This document shows positions 1 through 10,866 of a stretch of 64,000 nucleotides of DNA, piece after piece (within the stretch, counting starts at the first letter, position 1; each line of letters starts with the position of its first letter). The stretch covers positions 14,979,680-15,043,679 of the forward strand of contig NC_071391.1 in assembly GCF_022682495.2 (NCBI RefSeq). Direction: 5' to 3'. The notes below the pieces were generated by a model, which did not search any database, was not told the DNA's origin, and saw only the letters and a program-made list of their open reading frames with translations. The position numbers and the translations under genes are program-made. The DNA comes from Desmodus rotundus. Lineage: Eukaryota > Chordata > Mammalia > Chiroptera > Phyllostomidae.

Positions 1-1070
1 TCTCAACACCCTCAGCCTCTTCTAGGAGGTCACCTTGGGAGGCCACCTCATTCCAGCGGACTGCCATCATTCCAAGCAAACAGGTATGCCTGCAGGCAGT
101 TCCCTCGCCCTCCTAGCCACCCAGGGAGGTGCATGCTATTTGCCAGAAACTGACGATCTGGGAGATCAAGTCACGCACCTGGAGTCAGGCAGCTGCTGCA
201 AAGCAGAGCTGGGGCTCGGCCTCCCCAGCCTTGGGTTGGTGAGGGTTCCTGCAACTGCACAGGCCTGTCTGCCTGTGGCCATATGGTCATCTGTGTACTT
301 TTCCTATGACTCTACGACATCGGTCTGTTTCTTGGCTCACAAGAGGGACAAGGCTAAATCACTTTGCTCCCTCGGCCACCCTCCTAAAGGTAACCCCAGA
401 ACAATAGTACGCTTGCTTCTTTTCCCTGTACTTAAAGAGATTCTTCCCCTTTGTTCACACAGGCCCACGGCTTCCTGATTAGAGAAGCTTCCGTAGCAGA
501 AAGGTCCTGGGGAAGTTAAGCTTTTTCCGACTCACTTCAGAGCCTTCTCCTGATTAAGAAAACCACGCAAGATCCAGGCTTTGTGATAAGGCAACGGTTT
601 CCTGTGGGGATCAGTGCGTCTGCTGCCAGGAGGCTTACAGTGAAGATTGTGGCCCAGGCTGGCCGGTGGCCGAGTGGGGGAACTGCAGGGCACAGGCCCT
701 ATCGAGGGGGAGAGAAAGCCCGTGAAGGTCCCAGGCCTCGTCACTCCTCTGCCACCGCCCATTTGGCCTGGCCCTGCCTTATCTGCCTGTCGGAGCCAAC
801 CACTATGCCTTGGATTCCAGCTGGAAAGCCCCGGGCCAGCCGGCAACGCAGTCTGAAAGTGAGAAGGTGAGCTGGGAGACCAGGGGACTGTCGGGTCAGT
901 GACGAGCGCAGTGGCAGAAGGCTTCCCAACCACAGGCACCAGAGGAGCCAACACTGCAAGTGCCATCAGGCAGCTTTACAGTGTGCTCACTGCCCCCCAC
1001 CCCCCAGCAGCCCCAAGGGTAGGGAAGCCGGCGCAGGGGGTGTGGGGGAAGGAACAGTGTGGGGAGCTTT
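1..1070. other. Unannotated non-coding sequence
   Basis: Mixed-composition single-copy-looking DNA. Open frames here lack a family signature, and no repeat family or splice-site pattern stands out. I see nothing further to annotate. Confidence 0.5.
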
Positions 1071-1074
1071 CTGC

Positions 1075-1255
1075 ATCTCATCTCCTCTTCTCCCCCAAAC
1101 AACCCCATGGGTAGGCGTTATGCACCCATTTTAGAGATCAGACAACCAAGACTCACAGAAGTTTGTTGAAGAGCCCCAAGTTTAAAAAAAAATTTAGATC
1201 AAGAAAACAAAAACTTGTTTTTAACTTTAAGCCTCAAGTCACAGAGCTGGTAAGC
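1075..1255 (-). mobile_element. MIR SINE, antisense, 5' piece of a split copy
   Basis: The reverse-MIR order is visible: a CCCATTTTAGAGATCAGA segment, ACTCACAGAAG, then GTCACAGAGCTGGTAAG. An A-rich stretch interrupts it. The expected continuation (GGACTCGAACCCAG) is found only at 1,500-1,562, after another MIR copy, so this element appears split by a later MIR insertion. Confidence 0.6.
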
Positions 1256-1282
1256 AAAATACATTAGAATTGTAGGGTAGTT

Positions 1283-1498
1283 CACGCGAGGGCTTCACAC
1301 TCGGTCGTGTTCCTCGCTGCTGTGAGACCTTGGGTAAATCCCTCAGCTCCTCTAAGGCCCGGTTTTCTCCTTTGTAAGACGGTGTTGATAACAGTGCCAA
1401 GATCACGGGGCTGTTGAGAGGACCAGGTGAGATGATGCAGGGAGTGTGCTTAGCACAGTGTCTGGCATGGAGAAGCCCTCAGCGTTGGTTATTCTGAC
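1283..1498 (+). mobile_element. MIR SINE, sense, near full length
   Basis: Shows the MIR core in order: TGTGAGACCTTGGGTAAATC, CCTCAGCTCC, a TTTTCTCCTTTGTAAGACGG segment, then TTAGCACAGTGTCTGGCATGG and a CAGCGTTGGTTATT tail. It sits inside the antisense MIR on either side. Confidence 0.8.
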
Positions 1499-1562
1499 TT
1501 TCCAGATTAGCAGGGACTCGAACCCAGTTCCACTTGCACCTCAGACCCTACTGCCAATCCAC
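1499..1562 (-). mobile_element. MIR SINE, antisense, 3' piece of the split copy
   Basis: Contains AGCAGGGACTCGAACCCAG and a CTACTGCCAATCCACTG end, which are the tRNA-derived head of MIR read in reverse. It continues the fragment that breaks off near 1,255. Confidence 0.55.
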
Positions 1563-3435
1563 TGAGGGTCTACGTCATCCTTTGCCTGAGACTGGCAATC
1601 AAATCGCCTCGGAGCATTCCAATGGCCCCCCACAGCCTTCCCCGAGCCCCAGCCCCACCTCTGCCTCCCTGCTGTCCCACCGTGCCTGTCACTGCTAGCT
1701 CAGCCCTGGTCTTGGAACCTGAGAACCTGAACACGTGAGGGTTGAAGCAGATGCAAGGCACAGCGGCCCCGCTTTACAGAGAAGAAAACGAGAACCAACG
1801 AATAAAATGGCTTATGAGGACACGGGAGGCACATGGGTGGCACAGGCCAGGCCAAAGCGCAATGTCCTGGCTCCTCTCCACAGCCTTCCATGGGGCCTCC
1901 AGACCTTCACGCATCCTGGGATCAGGGCGGCCCAAGAAGCTCCAGAAGTTTACCAGCGCCTTTCCATTCTCAGTTCCATCACGGGATGTGAACTCTATCC
2001 AGAAGAGCCTTGGGATGAGGAGGTGGATGAATCACTTTAGGAAGGTACTTCCGTCTCCCAATCCCAAGACCGTGGTCGGTATGGGGGAGGGGAGGCCTGG
2101 AAGGGGTCCTCACAGAGGCCAGGCCCTCCATGAGCCCGCAGGATCTCTGCTTTCCCTCGGAGGGCTCAATCCCTCTGAGCCCTCCAAGCCCTCGACCCTC
2201 ACTTCCTGGATGGGCTCAGGAGCAGCCACGACCTGCAGCCCCTCCATGGGGCAGCGACCGGCCTTGTAAGACCCTGCTTGAGCATCAGCCTCTCCTGAAC
2301 GTTTGCTCCCCACCCCTGAACAAACATCTGGGGGCAGGGACAAGAGTAAAGCCGCCCTTCACCTGCTCTGCATTTCCCAACTTGAGCTGAGAGCTCTCTC
2401 ACTCAGAAAGGGAGGCTTTGAAGGGCGGGGAGTGGAGAGGAGATCACACCCTCTTATGGGAATCCGTTGAGATGCCACTCCACCATGTTGCCAAAATCAT
2501 ACCTCTTGCAACGGGTATCTTTTCCTTTCGGGGATGTCAAGCTTCTCTTCTCTTTCTGATGGTGGCCTCAGGAGAAACTCTAGAGGGAGGAGAGAGAGAA
2601 GCAATTTTAAGAAGGCATGGGTTAGTGGGGCGTGGGGCTTCTAGGGGCCAGCCCAGTCTGGACGGGCACCTACTCCCGGAGGGGTCCGCTCCCTCCTTCC
2701 ACCTCTGCAGGTGCAGCAGCCGGGCAGGGCCTCCACAGCCAGAAAGACAGAGCTAAGCACGCGGCCCCACGCAGGCCCCCGGGATGGCGTCCCCAGGGCC
2801 TGCGGACTGGGACATATTTTCATTCTAAAATCAGCCCTGGGGCCTGGGCCATATCTGTGTGATGACGTGGAGCATGCTAGTCACAGCACTGCACCGGCTT
2901 CTTTGCTTCTAGCTAGAATGTTACCAACTCGGTGTGGGAGCTCCATTTTCCTTGGGTGGTGAAAAGGCTTTCTGAGTAATTTTGAAAATGTGGAAGAGAA
3001 TTAATCATTGCCTAATGAATGCAGGCTCTTTGGGCAGAACTAAACTTTCAAGATCCGGTATCCATGAAGAGATAAGAAATAAGAGGAGGGGTCTTTGGTG
3101 GTGAAAAACACAACTCAGCCCCAGAGTGCAAAGGCCAAAGTCCGACCTCTCCCCCGCTTCCTCTCTGTCAGTCTGAGCCCGCAGGTCACCAAGGGATCGA
3201 ATTCACCATGTCCAGGCCACATACCTGCCTGCCAGGGTTTAGGCCAGTCCCAGGGGACCAGGGTCCTCACAGGCACAGCTGAGAAACAAAAGCAAAACTT
3301 AGAGCAGACAGGGAGAGCCAAGCTCGCCGACCCCCCTCCCGACTCCTTCTGCCCTTGGGTGAGCAGGCCGCACTGGGGAGGTCCCAATCACGTTTCGGGT
3401 CACCTCAAACGAGTCCGACGGTAAGCCTGCCGCCC
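1563..3435. other. Unannotated non-coding sequence
   Basis: A weak MIR-like hint (CCCGCTTTACAGAGAAGAAAA) lies near 1,768-1,790. Otherwise no recognised repeat, RNA gene or coding exon. Frames of 60-175 codons overlap on both strands without family features. Confidence 0.4.
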
Positions 3436-3439
3436 TCTC

Positions 3440-3595
3440 CACTGCTGTAAGAAAGTATCACCACTTCAGGGGTGAGGGCCGTGAACTCAGGAGGAATTAA
3501 ATAACTTGCCCAGGGTCCTACCGCTGAAACGGGACAGAGCCAGGACCAGAACTCAGGTCCCTGGGAAGTTTCGCTGGTGCCCGTGCCGTCTCCAC
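3440..3595 (-). mobile_element. MIR SINE, antisense
   Basis: Reverse-MIR landmarks: TTAAATAACTTGCCCAGGGTC, GGACAGAGCCAGGACCAGAA and CTCAGGTCCC. The head and tail are degraded. Confidence 0.7.
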
Positions 3596-3812
3596 AGCGA
3601 GAGAGGGCAAGCAGGGGAGCGATGAGTCCAAGGTGTGCTGCGCGGACCCCAGCGTCGGTGCACCACACTCATGGACGTTCTCAGACCACCCTGCTAACGG
3701 ATGGGGAACAGGGCTGGGCTAAAGGATTGCGCCTCTCTCTCCAGCTCAGTTACCCAGGCAGTGTCAGCAGGGGAACCTCACGACTAAGGCTGCAATCAGG
3801 GGGATTCATGAT

Positions 3813-3870
3813 ACATATACACACGTGTGTGTGTGTGTGTGTATCCTGTGTGTGTGTATATGGATATATA
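3813..3870 (+). repeat. (GT)n/(TA)n microsatellite
   Basis: A run of alternating GT, interrupted once by CC, grades into TATGGATATATA. It directly abuts the left end of the mariner element, whose target is TA. Confidence 0.9.
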
Positions 3871-4550
3871 TGAGGTCTGTCCAGAAAAAGTCCAGCCACT
3901 GTCAATATAACGAGAATGGTTCGCATGACATTGATGTGACCTGGCAGCCAAGGAGCGTGGACTGGAATGTGCATATGTGAACAGTGATGACTTCACTGCA
4001 CTAGTCAGTGGGGGCAGTAGACGCCGTTGAGTGAGCATGTGTACTGTGTGGCCATTGTATTCAAAATGACTGAGCAAGTAGGGCAATGAATCTGCGTCAG
4101 ATTTTGCATTAAGCTTGCACATTCTTCCATGGACGACTCAGAAGTCTTTCGGGGACGACGCAATGAGTGCAGCACTAATGAACGTGTGGCACAAATCCTT
4201 CAAAGACGGTCGAGAATCTGTTGCAAGTGATCCACGTTCTGCAACAAGCAGAACACCCGAGAATGCTCAACTTGGCCCCTACAGCCCAGATCTGGTGCCC
4301 TGCAGCTTCTGGCTTTTCTAAAAACTAAAGTCACCTTTGGAAGGGAAGAGATCTCAGACCATCGGTGAGATTCAGGAAAATAACGACGGGGCAGCTGGTG
4401 GAGATTGGGAGAACTGTGTGAGGTCCCAAGGCGCCTACTTTGAAGGGGAGAGAGGCATCATTATCCTATGTACAATATTTCTCATATCTTGTATCCTCTT
4501 AATAAATGTCTCTATTCTTCATATTACATGGCTGGATACTTTACATATAC
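3870..4550 (+). mobile_element. Mariner DNA transposon, internally deleted, dead
   Basis: The ends form an inverted repeat: AAAGTCCAGCCACTGTCAATAT at 3,887-3,908 matches the reverse complement of the CATATTACATGGCTGGATACTTT segment at 4,519-4,541. Transposase relics run on plus: WHKSFKDGRES and DPRSATS from the N-terminal domain (about 4,187-4,240), then directly YSPDLVPCSFWLF from the C-terminal catalytic region (4,283-4,321), then IGEIQENN and SQGAYFEGE near 4,364-4,455. A full mariner is about 1.3 kb; here the middle of the gene is missing and the frame is broken. Mariner integrates at TA, and the flanks are TA-rich. The family differs from the mariner at 9.7 kb, judging by different inverted repeats. 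Confidence 0.85.
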
Positions 4551-4569
4551 ATATATATATCATATAATT

Positions 4570-5215
4570 TTCATTAACTGCAAATTGAAAGTGCTTCTTT
4601 ACCCGTGTACCATGACCTTCTAGATCTCAGTGTAACCACATACGTGTGAACATGTGCCTGCATGAGCCCACATGTAGACTGTGCGACTTTACACAAGTGG
4701 GATCTTACCCCAGATGTCCTACAACACCGCTGACCAGAGACATCATGGCTGCCCGCGACTGAGAGACGACACAGACCTCCTGGGTCTCTTTCACAGCGGC
4801 ACAGTGCCCCACCGTAGGTGCGGACCACGATATATTTTCCTCTTCACCGTGGGTACGAGGGCTGTTTCTGCCTCCAGCCACTCCACCCTTGCAATGGTCC
4901 CCACAGCTCCGTGTGGGAAAGTCCATGCATTTCCAAAGCCTGAAAGGGGACGGCTAGGCCGAGGCTCTGCATCCCCCACCTCGGAATAGACGCAGACAGG
5001 CTGCCTTCCCCAAATGCCGAGTCGCCTCCCCTCACACAGCAGGGGAAGAAGGAGCCCCTTTTCTTGGATGCAAATTAGAATATCCAGGGTTCTGTCTACA
5101 GAAGGGCTTTTCTGGTCACCTCCCAGTGGCCTGGGAGGACCGAGTCTCCTGGACAAAAGGAGTTGATTTCTTGGCTCCTGCAGATGGCCCGGCTTCACTG
5201 CCCGGGGGCATCTCT
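4570..5215. other. Unannotated non-coding sequence
   Basis: No recognised repeat or gene. Overlapping frames on the minus strand (about 4,574-5,198) lack any protein family motif. Confidence 0.4.
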
Positions 5216-5219
5216 GAGG

Positions 5220-5625
5220 AACTCGGGCCCACCTGGGCCCGCAACTACATTTATAGGCTCAGAACTGATAATGAGCTTTTATGAGCTCTGGGGACCTTGA
5301 GGAACATGTATTAATGTCAAGCATGCCTGTCAGCCACGCAGCCTGGGTGAATGTCACACATTAACGAAATGAAAGGCTGCAGCCACACGGGGAAGGAGCT
5401 GGGGGCTGCACGTCAGGCGGCACAGGTAGGCCCGTCAATAACAAAATTACTTTCCAGGCTCTGCACTCCGGGCCTGGAGCTGTCTGCTGTCTTCAGAGGA
5501 ATTCTGCCTTCTCGCAGCTTGAGAAGAGATTAGTTTATTACCAGTCTGCCAGGAGGGGCAAAATCCAGCACTAATCCTAATTCCCATTTAAGCAAATCTG
5601 CTTTGTGTGAGAGAAACCAGCTGGG
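5220..5625. promoter_or_regulatory. Candidate conserved non-coding element (enhancer-like)
   Basis: A repeat-free block of balanced composition, unlike the degraded repeats around it. It has a cluster of homeodomain-type and related core motifs: ACTGATAATGAG, AATAACAAAATTA, GAGATTAGTTTATTACC, and CTAATCCTAATT (an OTX/PITX-like TAATCC core). No coding potential is seen. Conservation is an inference from texture; only a cross-species alignment could show it. Confidence 0.3.
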
Positions 5626-5894
5626 CTTGGAATTTCTTCCCTCCTTTCCCTGCGATCTCATTCCAGCCCCCTCCTCTTTGCGGAGGAGGGAGGTCACGGC
5701 AGATGTTGGACCCAGAGCCCTCCGGGGAGGGAGGACGGAATCCCAGGGTTTAGGGCCAGGAGGAGGGACTGGTGCTGGGGAACAAGAGGCAGCAATGAAA
5801 GACAGTGAGCCCAGTGATGGTGTTCATTGTTGGCCTCGTCCCGGGCTCTGGAAAGGAAAGGCCACCACCCTCTAGGTCCCAGACTTGCTCCTGC

Positions 5895-6120
5895 TTTGGA
5901 GTAAGATCCCCCAGGTTTGAAGTGGCACAGGTGGAAGTCCCCAGGCCACCCCTAACTAGTTCTGTGACCCCAAGCAGGTGACCTTCCTACTCCGTCCCTC
6001 CACTTCTTGTCTGGGAAGCAGGGCTGACAGCGGCTGGTAACTTCTAAGCTGTTGTGAGGGTCACACGAGGGATGTATGCACAGGGCCTAGCAGGGAGCCT
6101 GCCCTACGATACCCTATTTC
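5895..6120 (+). mobile_element. MIR SINE, sense
   Basis: Landmarks in order: AACTAGTTCTGTGACCCCAA, GCAGGTGACCTTCCTACTCC, CACTTCTTGTCTGGGAAGCA, TGTTGTGAGGGTCACACGAG, then CAGGGCCTAGCAGGGAGCC. Confidence 0.75.
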
Positions 6121-8600
6121 TTGACTCTAAGTCTCTGGACTATGTTTTATGAACTTCTAGGAAAGAAAACACTGCCAGTGAAATAATTATGACAGGTCAC
6201 TGTTTGTATGACACATCCTGGTTTCAGAGACATTAAGATATTAAAAAGTAAAGTGGGACTTCTTACACTCAGAAATATAGTAAGAACTTAACCAGTGGTG
6301 GTGAATGGCCAAGTCCTCCCATTTTGTAAAGTCCGGCTCAAAACTCAGATCTTTTTCCTCCTCGTCTTCCAAACAAAGCGAATCTGCACCGTGTAAGGAA
6401 AACCAGCTCTCAAGTCGTAAGAAAAATTCTGAGAGCCACTTCAGGGTCCTGGATGAGGCCCAGGTGAGAGATTGAAATGTCTACCCTCCTGGTTCCCACT
6501 CCATTTTTAAGTCAAAATAGAACATACACACACAGCACCGTGAGTGCGCAGCCCACTGAATTTTCACAAACTGAGCACCGCTGCGTAACTGACACCCACA
6601 CCAAAGACTCTTCCCAGTTCTCCCCGCCAAGGTTCTCTGCCATCCCATGTCTCTCAGATCAGCCCTGACTGTCCAACCCCCCCACCCCTGCCCGTCCTGC
6701 CTGCGATCAGCCTCACCATTGCCCGTCTGCTTGTTGTAACAGGCTCCCGGATGCTCAGCCAGCCAGTCGCCTCTATTCCCCTCCATCTGCTCTCTCCTTT
6801 GCTGTACGACTGAGCCCATAAGTGTGGGGTACCATGTCTCTCTCTCCTGCCTCAGCGGGTTCCCGGTCTCCCTTTGCCTACACGTGTGGACTTTTATTAT
6901 CTTATCCCTCGTTGCCCATTTTTCTAGGCCCTCCTTCAGGTCCTCGCAATATACACAGACCCCGCGGTCCAACTGAACTCATCTGCACAGTGTGGACAAT
7001 TAGAGTCCTGACCTCCTGGCCTGAGCTGGGGATTAGATGAGCTAACAGATTGTAAGTGGTTCCCACGGTACCGGGCAAAAAATAAGCAGACGATAAACAG
7101 AGGAAGGAGCAATTATATAAAATAGAATCTGCTTGCTACTTTTTGTAACAAAGGTGGTGGCCATGATTAGTGGTTCCAAGTTATAGTTCTCAGATCCCTC
7201 CCTCCCTCCCTCAGGGATCTACACGAAGAACAGATGGGATCTACACCCCAGACATATGCTAACACTTAATTCACAACAGCTGGACTTTCTGATTATTTTA
7301 TATATTAAGTTTCCACATAAAACTGAAGACCACTAGTTTAGAGTCTCTTGATATCCTAGATCCCAGGTCAGTAGGATTTCAGAGGAGGAGAGCTGGGAAG
7401 GCTTCCGGGAAGACGCATCAAGGAAGGGATGAAGGGAGGTGATCAGCCCAATGATGAGCCTTTTCCTGGCTAGCTCCTCTACAACCCCCCACCTCAACTC
7501 CAGCCACTCTACACCTCTCCCTGGTTCCCAGGTGGAAATGCCATCCTTCCGAGCCCTGTGACCACAAGGGCTCTTGATCTTGTGCCCCAGAAGGGGCAGC
7601 ATCCTCAGTGAGACCCTGGGGGCAGCACAGCCGTGGGCCCCCCTCCCCCATACCAATGCCAGGCCACAGGATCCAGGCTGAGGCACTGCCAGCTGATTCC
7701 GGGCTTGTTGACAGATAAGAGCTCTGCAGTTTATGGCTCCAAAGCAAAGCAAGGGCTTTGTTTTGCTTTGTTTTAAATTAGCAGCGCAGGGGGTTGGTAT
7801 GTGGGTGGGGGAGAGGGAAAGACGCCAAGGCGCGTTCAGGAGGAGTTCCTGCTGTGTCCTGCATCTCAACTATCCCTGGAGCAGCTCCTAATGAAGCCAC
7901 GTCCCTTCTCTGCCTCTTCTCTCCACCTGCACTTATCTCGCTGGGAGGGAGGGTCTTCCCAGCGCCACCCCACCCTGTCACTCAGCCCCCATCATCCAGT
8001 TCCCATAATGAGTCCCTCAACGGGCCTGCTAATTGTGCCTCAAGGTCACTGTGGGGCTGAGATGGGAGCCATGACATCCTGGGAAAGATCAGGATTTATT
8101 TTTCCTGCCTAAAGGGAGAGCCGCTCCCCACATTTAATTGAGCAGAACCCTGTGGGTGTTGGCACAGCTAGTAAGGGTCCCAGTGAACAAGGAACTCCCA
8201 AGCAGGGCCCATTAGCTCTTGGTGGCCTGGGGAGGGTGAAAGGGCTAGAGTGGAGGGGATGTACCAACCCCGTAAGTTAACACGTGAAGCTGTTTATTCT
8301 CAATGCAACGGTCATTAGTAATCACCTCCCCACCTCCCATTAGGTCTGGGGCTTTTCTGCAGGCAGCACATGCTAGCCAGGGTCTCTCGTGCCCTCCTCA
8401 ATAGTACCTGTGTGAGACAGACACTGCCAAGGTGCTCAGCTGAGCAGGAAGGACAGCGGGCAGCCTCTGGGAGCCTGTCACCAGTGGGCTCTGCCCTGCA
8501 TTTGCTCCTGTTCTGTCCTGTCTGGAAGAGCTTTCTTGTTGCCTGAAGGAGGTAAAGACATGGGCTGTCCATCCTATGCATCCTCTGGAGCTCACGTCAC
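6121..8600. other. Unannotated non-coding sequence
   Basis: A short CCCT-type simple repeat sits at about 7,197-7,213. A minus-strand frame of 178 codons (7,333-7,869) has no family features. A small local inverted repeat of CAAAGC/GCTTTG type lies at 7,744-7,765. A possible short LINE-like match (GGGAAGGCTTCCGGGAAGA, near 7,393) is too weak to call. Nothing else was recognised. Confidence 0.4.
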
Positions 8601-8624
8601 TTTTCTTCCCTCCCACCCTGCGAG

Positions 8625-8685
8625 GGGAGTATTACCACTCTTCCCATTTTGCAGAAGAGGACAGAGAGCAGCAGCATTTTTCTGT
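8625..8685 (-). mobile_element. Possible MIR fragment, antisense
   Basis: TATTACCACTCTTCCCATTTTGCAGAAGAGGACAGAG follows the reverse-MIR order, but only about 60 bp is convincing (first 20 bases TATTACCACTCTTCCCATTT). Confidence 0.4.
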
Positions 8686-8954
8686 AACTAAACACTGGTG
8701 CATCGTTGGTGGAGAAAGGGAAACAGAAAACACAAGTGATGCCATCCACATCTGCCAAGTAAGGCTCGCTCCCTCCCACAAGGGGGGGGCTGCCCAGCAG
8801 ACCTAGAACCTGATGGTTTAAGGGACCCGTCCCTGAAGGTAGAGCCCAACCTGCCCGCCCCTGCTCCACAGTGTCATCTGAATGAACAAACAAACAAAAG
8901 ACATGAAGAAATGCCTCTTCTACAGACTCTTCTAGCACCTGGCCAGCGCCCTCT

Positions 8955-9060
8955 TCTCTCTAGCGAAGGAGGGGCCTGAGGCCCACAGAGGGCGAGCGGC
9001 TCAGCCCCAGGCACAGAGCTGAATCAGGCTGAGGACCAGAGCCCATGGTTTTGCGCTCAG
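8955..9060 (-). mobile_element. MIR SINE fragment, antisense
   Basis: GGGGCCTGAGGCCCACAGAG, GCACAGAGCTGAATCAGG and GACCAGAGCCCATGG follow the reverse-MIR order. Confidence 0.5.
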
Positions 9061-9700
9061 CCAAAGCCCTCAGAGCCACTTCACCTGCGTCCAGCCTGCA
9101 CTGGGCCAACCCACAAGTTCACCCTCCCAAGGATGAATCCAAGAGGTTCCCAGGCCACTGGGCTGACATGCAAAGATGCCTGGGGTTCATAGGCTACGAG
9201 AAGAACCAGTGCTTCCGGCACCTGGTTCAGGAAAGGTGGAGCCTGTCCTAGCGCTGAGGTTGGCTTTGATACTAATTCTGCCTCCACACGTCCCAGATCT
9301 TGAGCTCAGCATGGACCCACCGTGTGGTCTCACATACACAGGACGCGCTTCCGAGGATCCTCCACCTCTGAAAGAGGCAGGACAGTCACGCGCTGCCTAA
9401 CGATGTTTTGTGCTCAGGGACAAAGCACGGATGTCGGTCCCATAAGGTCCTAACGGAGCCACGAAACTCCTGTCGCCTAGTGAGGTCGTAGCCTTCACAA
9501 CATCGCTGTTTAGGTCGCAGCTGCCGGACCTGTCGTCAGGTCGCAGCGGATCGCGTCCCCCTCGTGTCCGGGTTGCTGCTGCTCTAAGAAACCTGCTGCA
9601 CTGCCGGTCGTGGAAAAGCTCGGCACGTACAGGACGCAGAGCGTGTGATGTGGATGACGATAACAGACGGCTAGGCTGCCGGTGTATGTATTTACTGTAC

Positions 9701-10866
9701 TACAAGGGGGACCCGCCCAAAAATGGAGTTTAAAAAAAATTGTCTATTTATTCTTGCATGTTTAAACGTCAGTCACCTTCAAAGGACTCTCCATTCGATG
9801 CAATACACCTATCGAGACTTTCTTTTTCCCCCACTCAAAACAGTTATTGAACTCGTCCGTCTTGATGCCTTTTAGTGCTTCTGTATTCTGTTGCACCTCT
9901 TCCACGGCAGCCAGGCGGTTCCCTTTGGGGACTTTTTTCGTCAGGGAAACCAAAGTCAGTTGCTTGGGGCAAGATGTGTGACCAGATGTGGGGCAACTCA
10001 AGTGTTGGAATATTTTAGTCTTAGGTAATAGTCAATAAGCTTAGTAGTTAATGCATGTAAAAAGCTATCGTTTTAGGAACTGAAGGTACCGCCCACCCTG
10101 ACTCTAAGAGGCCACAAGCAATTCAACCTTTGTGCTCCAGAGGAGACCATAAGCCATCGAGGTGGGACCTGAGCCACTGTGTTCCAGGGAGAGAATCCCG
10201 CCACCACCCAGGACACAGATGTAGAAAGTCACCCAGGACACAGGACACAGGGCCCAGATAGAAAATCACCGGTCAGCAGAGGAAAGGACGTCAGGGAAAC
10301 TGCCGGACTGCAGCTGTTATCTGATTAACCTCTTTCCTGAATTCCAGATTCCTTACCTATACTTTCTTCCCTTGAATTCCAGATCCCCTCCGTACACTTG
10401 GCCCCCTTATGAAAAGGCTGGCTTGAAAGGAAAGGTAAGACAGTTCATGAGGGTACACAACCCACTGTCTTCTCAGATCGTGGGCCATCTGAGTAAAGTG
10501 CCCATAAAGGTTCAATCCCTGTCTCTGCTAGTCACAGGCAGCAGTCACAAGCTGCTTTTCTGATTTCATAGGGAGGGTGGGGTACGGGGCTCATGGCATT
10601 TTTGGTCAAAAACTACTGGCTATTCAGCATGTTGTGGGCAGGTGTGCTCGTAAATCACCCATCATAAATGGGCAAACGTGTTGAAAGAGTCTTCAAAAAA
10701 TATTCACTGAAGCCGAACACAGCCTCTCACAACAACGCCAGCTGGTACACTGATACAGATGGGTTTCTAGAACACTCACCTAGTGGGGAAAGTCTGTATT
10801 ACAAGGGGCCCGCCCTCCAGAAGATAATTCTGGTATTTTGGGTGGGGTGAGGGGTCCTCCCTCATA
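9701..10866 (-). mobile_element. Second-family mariner transposon, inserted in the Tigger-like element
   Basis: The left end TACAAGGGGGACCCGCCCAA begins right after the Tigger sequence TATTTACTGTAC. The right end near 10,831-10,864, read on minus, gives a degraded counterpart (GAGGGAGGACC ... CACCCAAAAT). On the minus strand, 9,771-9,821 encodes LDRCIASNGESFEGD followed by a stop, the classic mariner transposase C-terminus. Just upstream, about 9,830-9,940, are AAVEEVQQNTEALKGIKTDE-type residues. On the other side of the LTR insert, about 10,569-10,615 encodes FLTKNAMSPVPHPPY, which joins in family order to the SPDLAP region. The 5' half of the gene seems deleted. Stops and frame shifts make it inactive. 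Confidence 0.8.
9977..10568 (+). mobile_element. Solo LTR-like insertion inside the mariner
   Basis: About 590 bp with no mariner similarity split the mariner coding relic between HPPY (right side) and the S-x-D-L-A-P region (left side). It starts TGTGACCAG and ends TGATTTCA, the usual TG...CA of LTRs. Near the 3' end it has TCTTCTCAGATCGTGGGCC, GCCCATAAAGG (an AATAAA-like signal) and TTCAATCCCTGTCTCTGC, a pattern typical of R/U5. Internal short repeats of CACCCAGGACACAG occur at 10,190-10,245. I see no primer-binding site or viral coding DNA, so it would be a solo LTR. A target duplication could not be found, so exact ends and the LTR call are provisional. Confidence 0.55.

Noticed and set aside
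4115..4321. Mariner transposase frame as a domesticated gene
   Set aside because: The catalytic middle is deleted and the frame ends abruptly; no sign of selection can be read from one sequence.
7333..7869. Open frame of 178 codons on minus
   Set aside because: No family features and a competing frame on the same strand; treated as chance.
10796..10816. TTACAAGGGGCCCGCCC as a third mariner end
   Set aside because: It resembles the left mariner end at 9,701 but in direct, not inverted, orientation, and the element's true right end fits better near 10,864.
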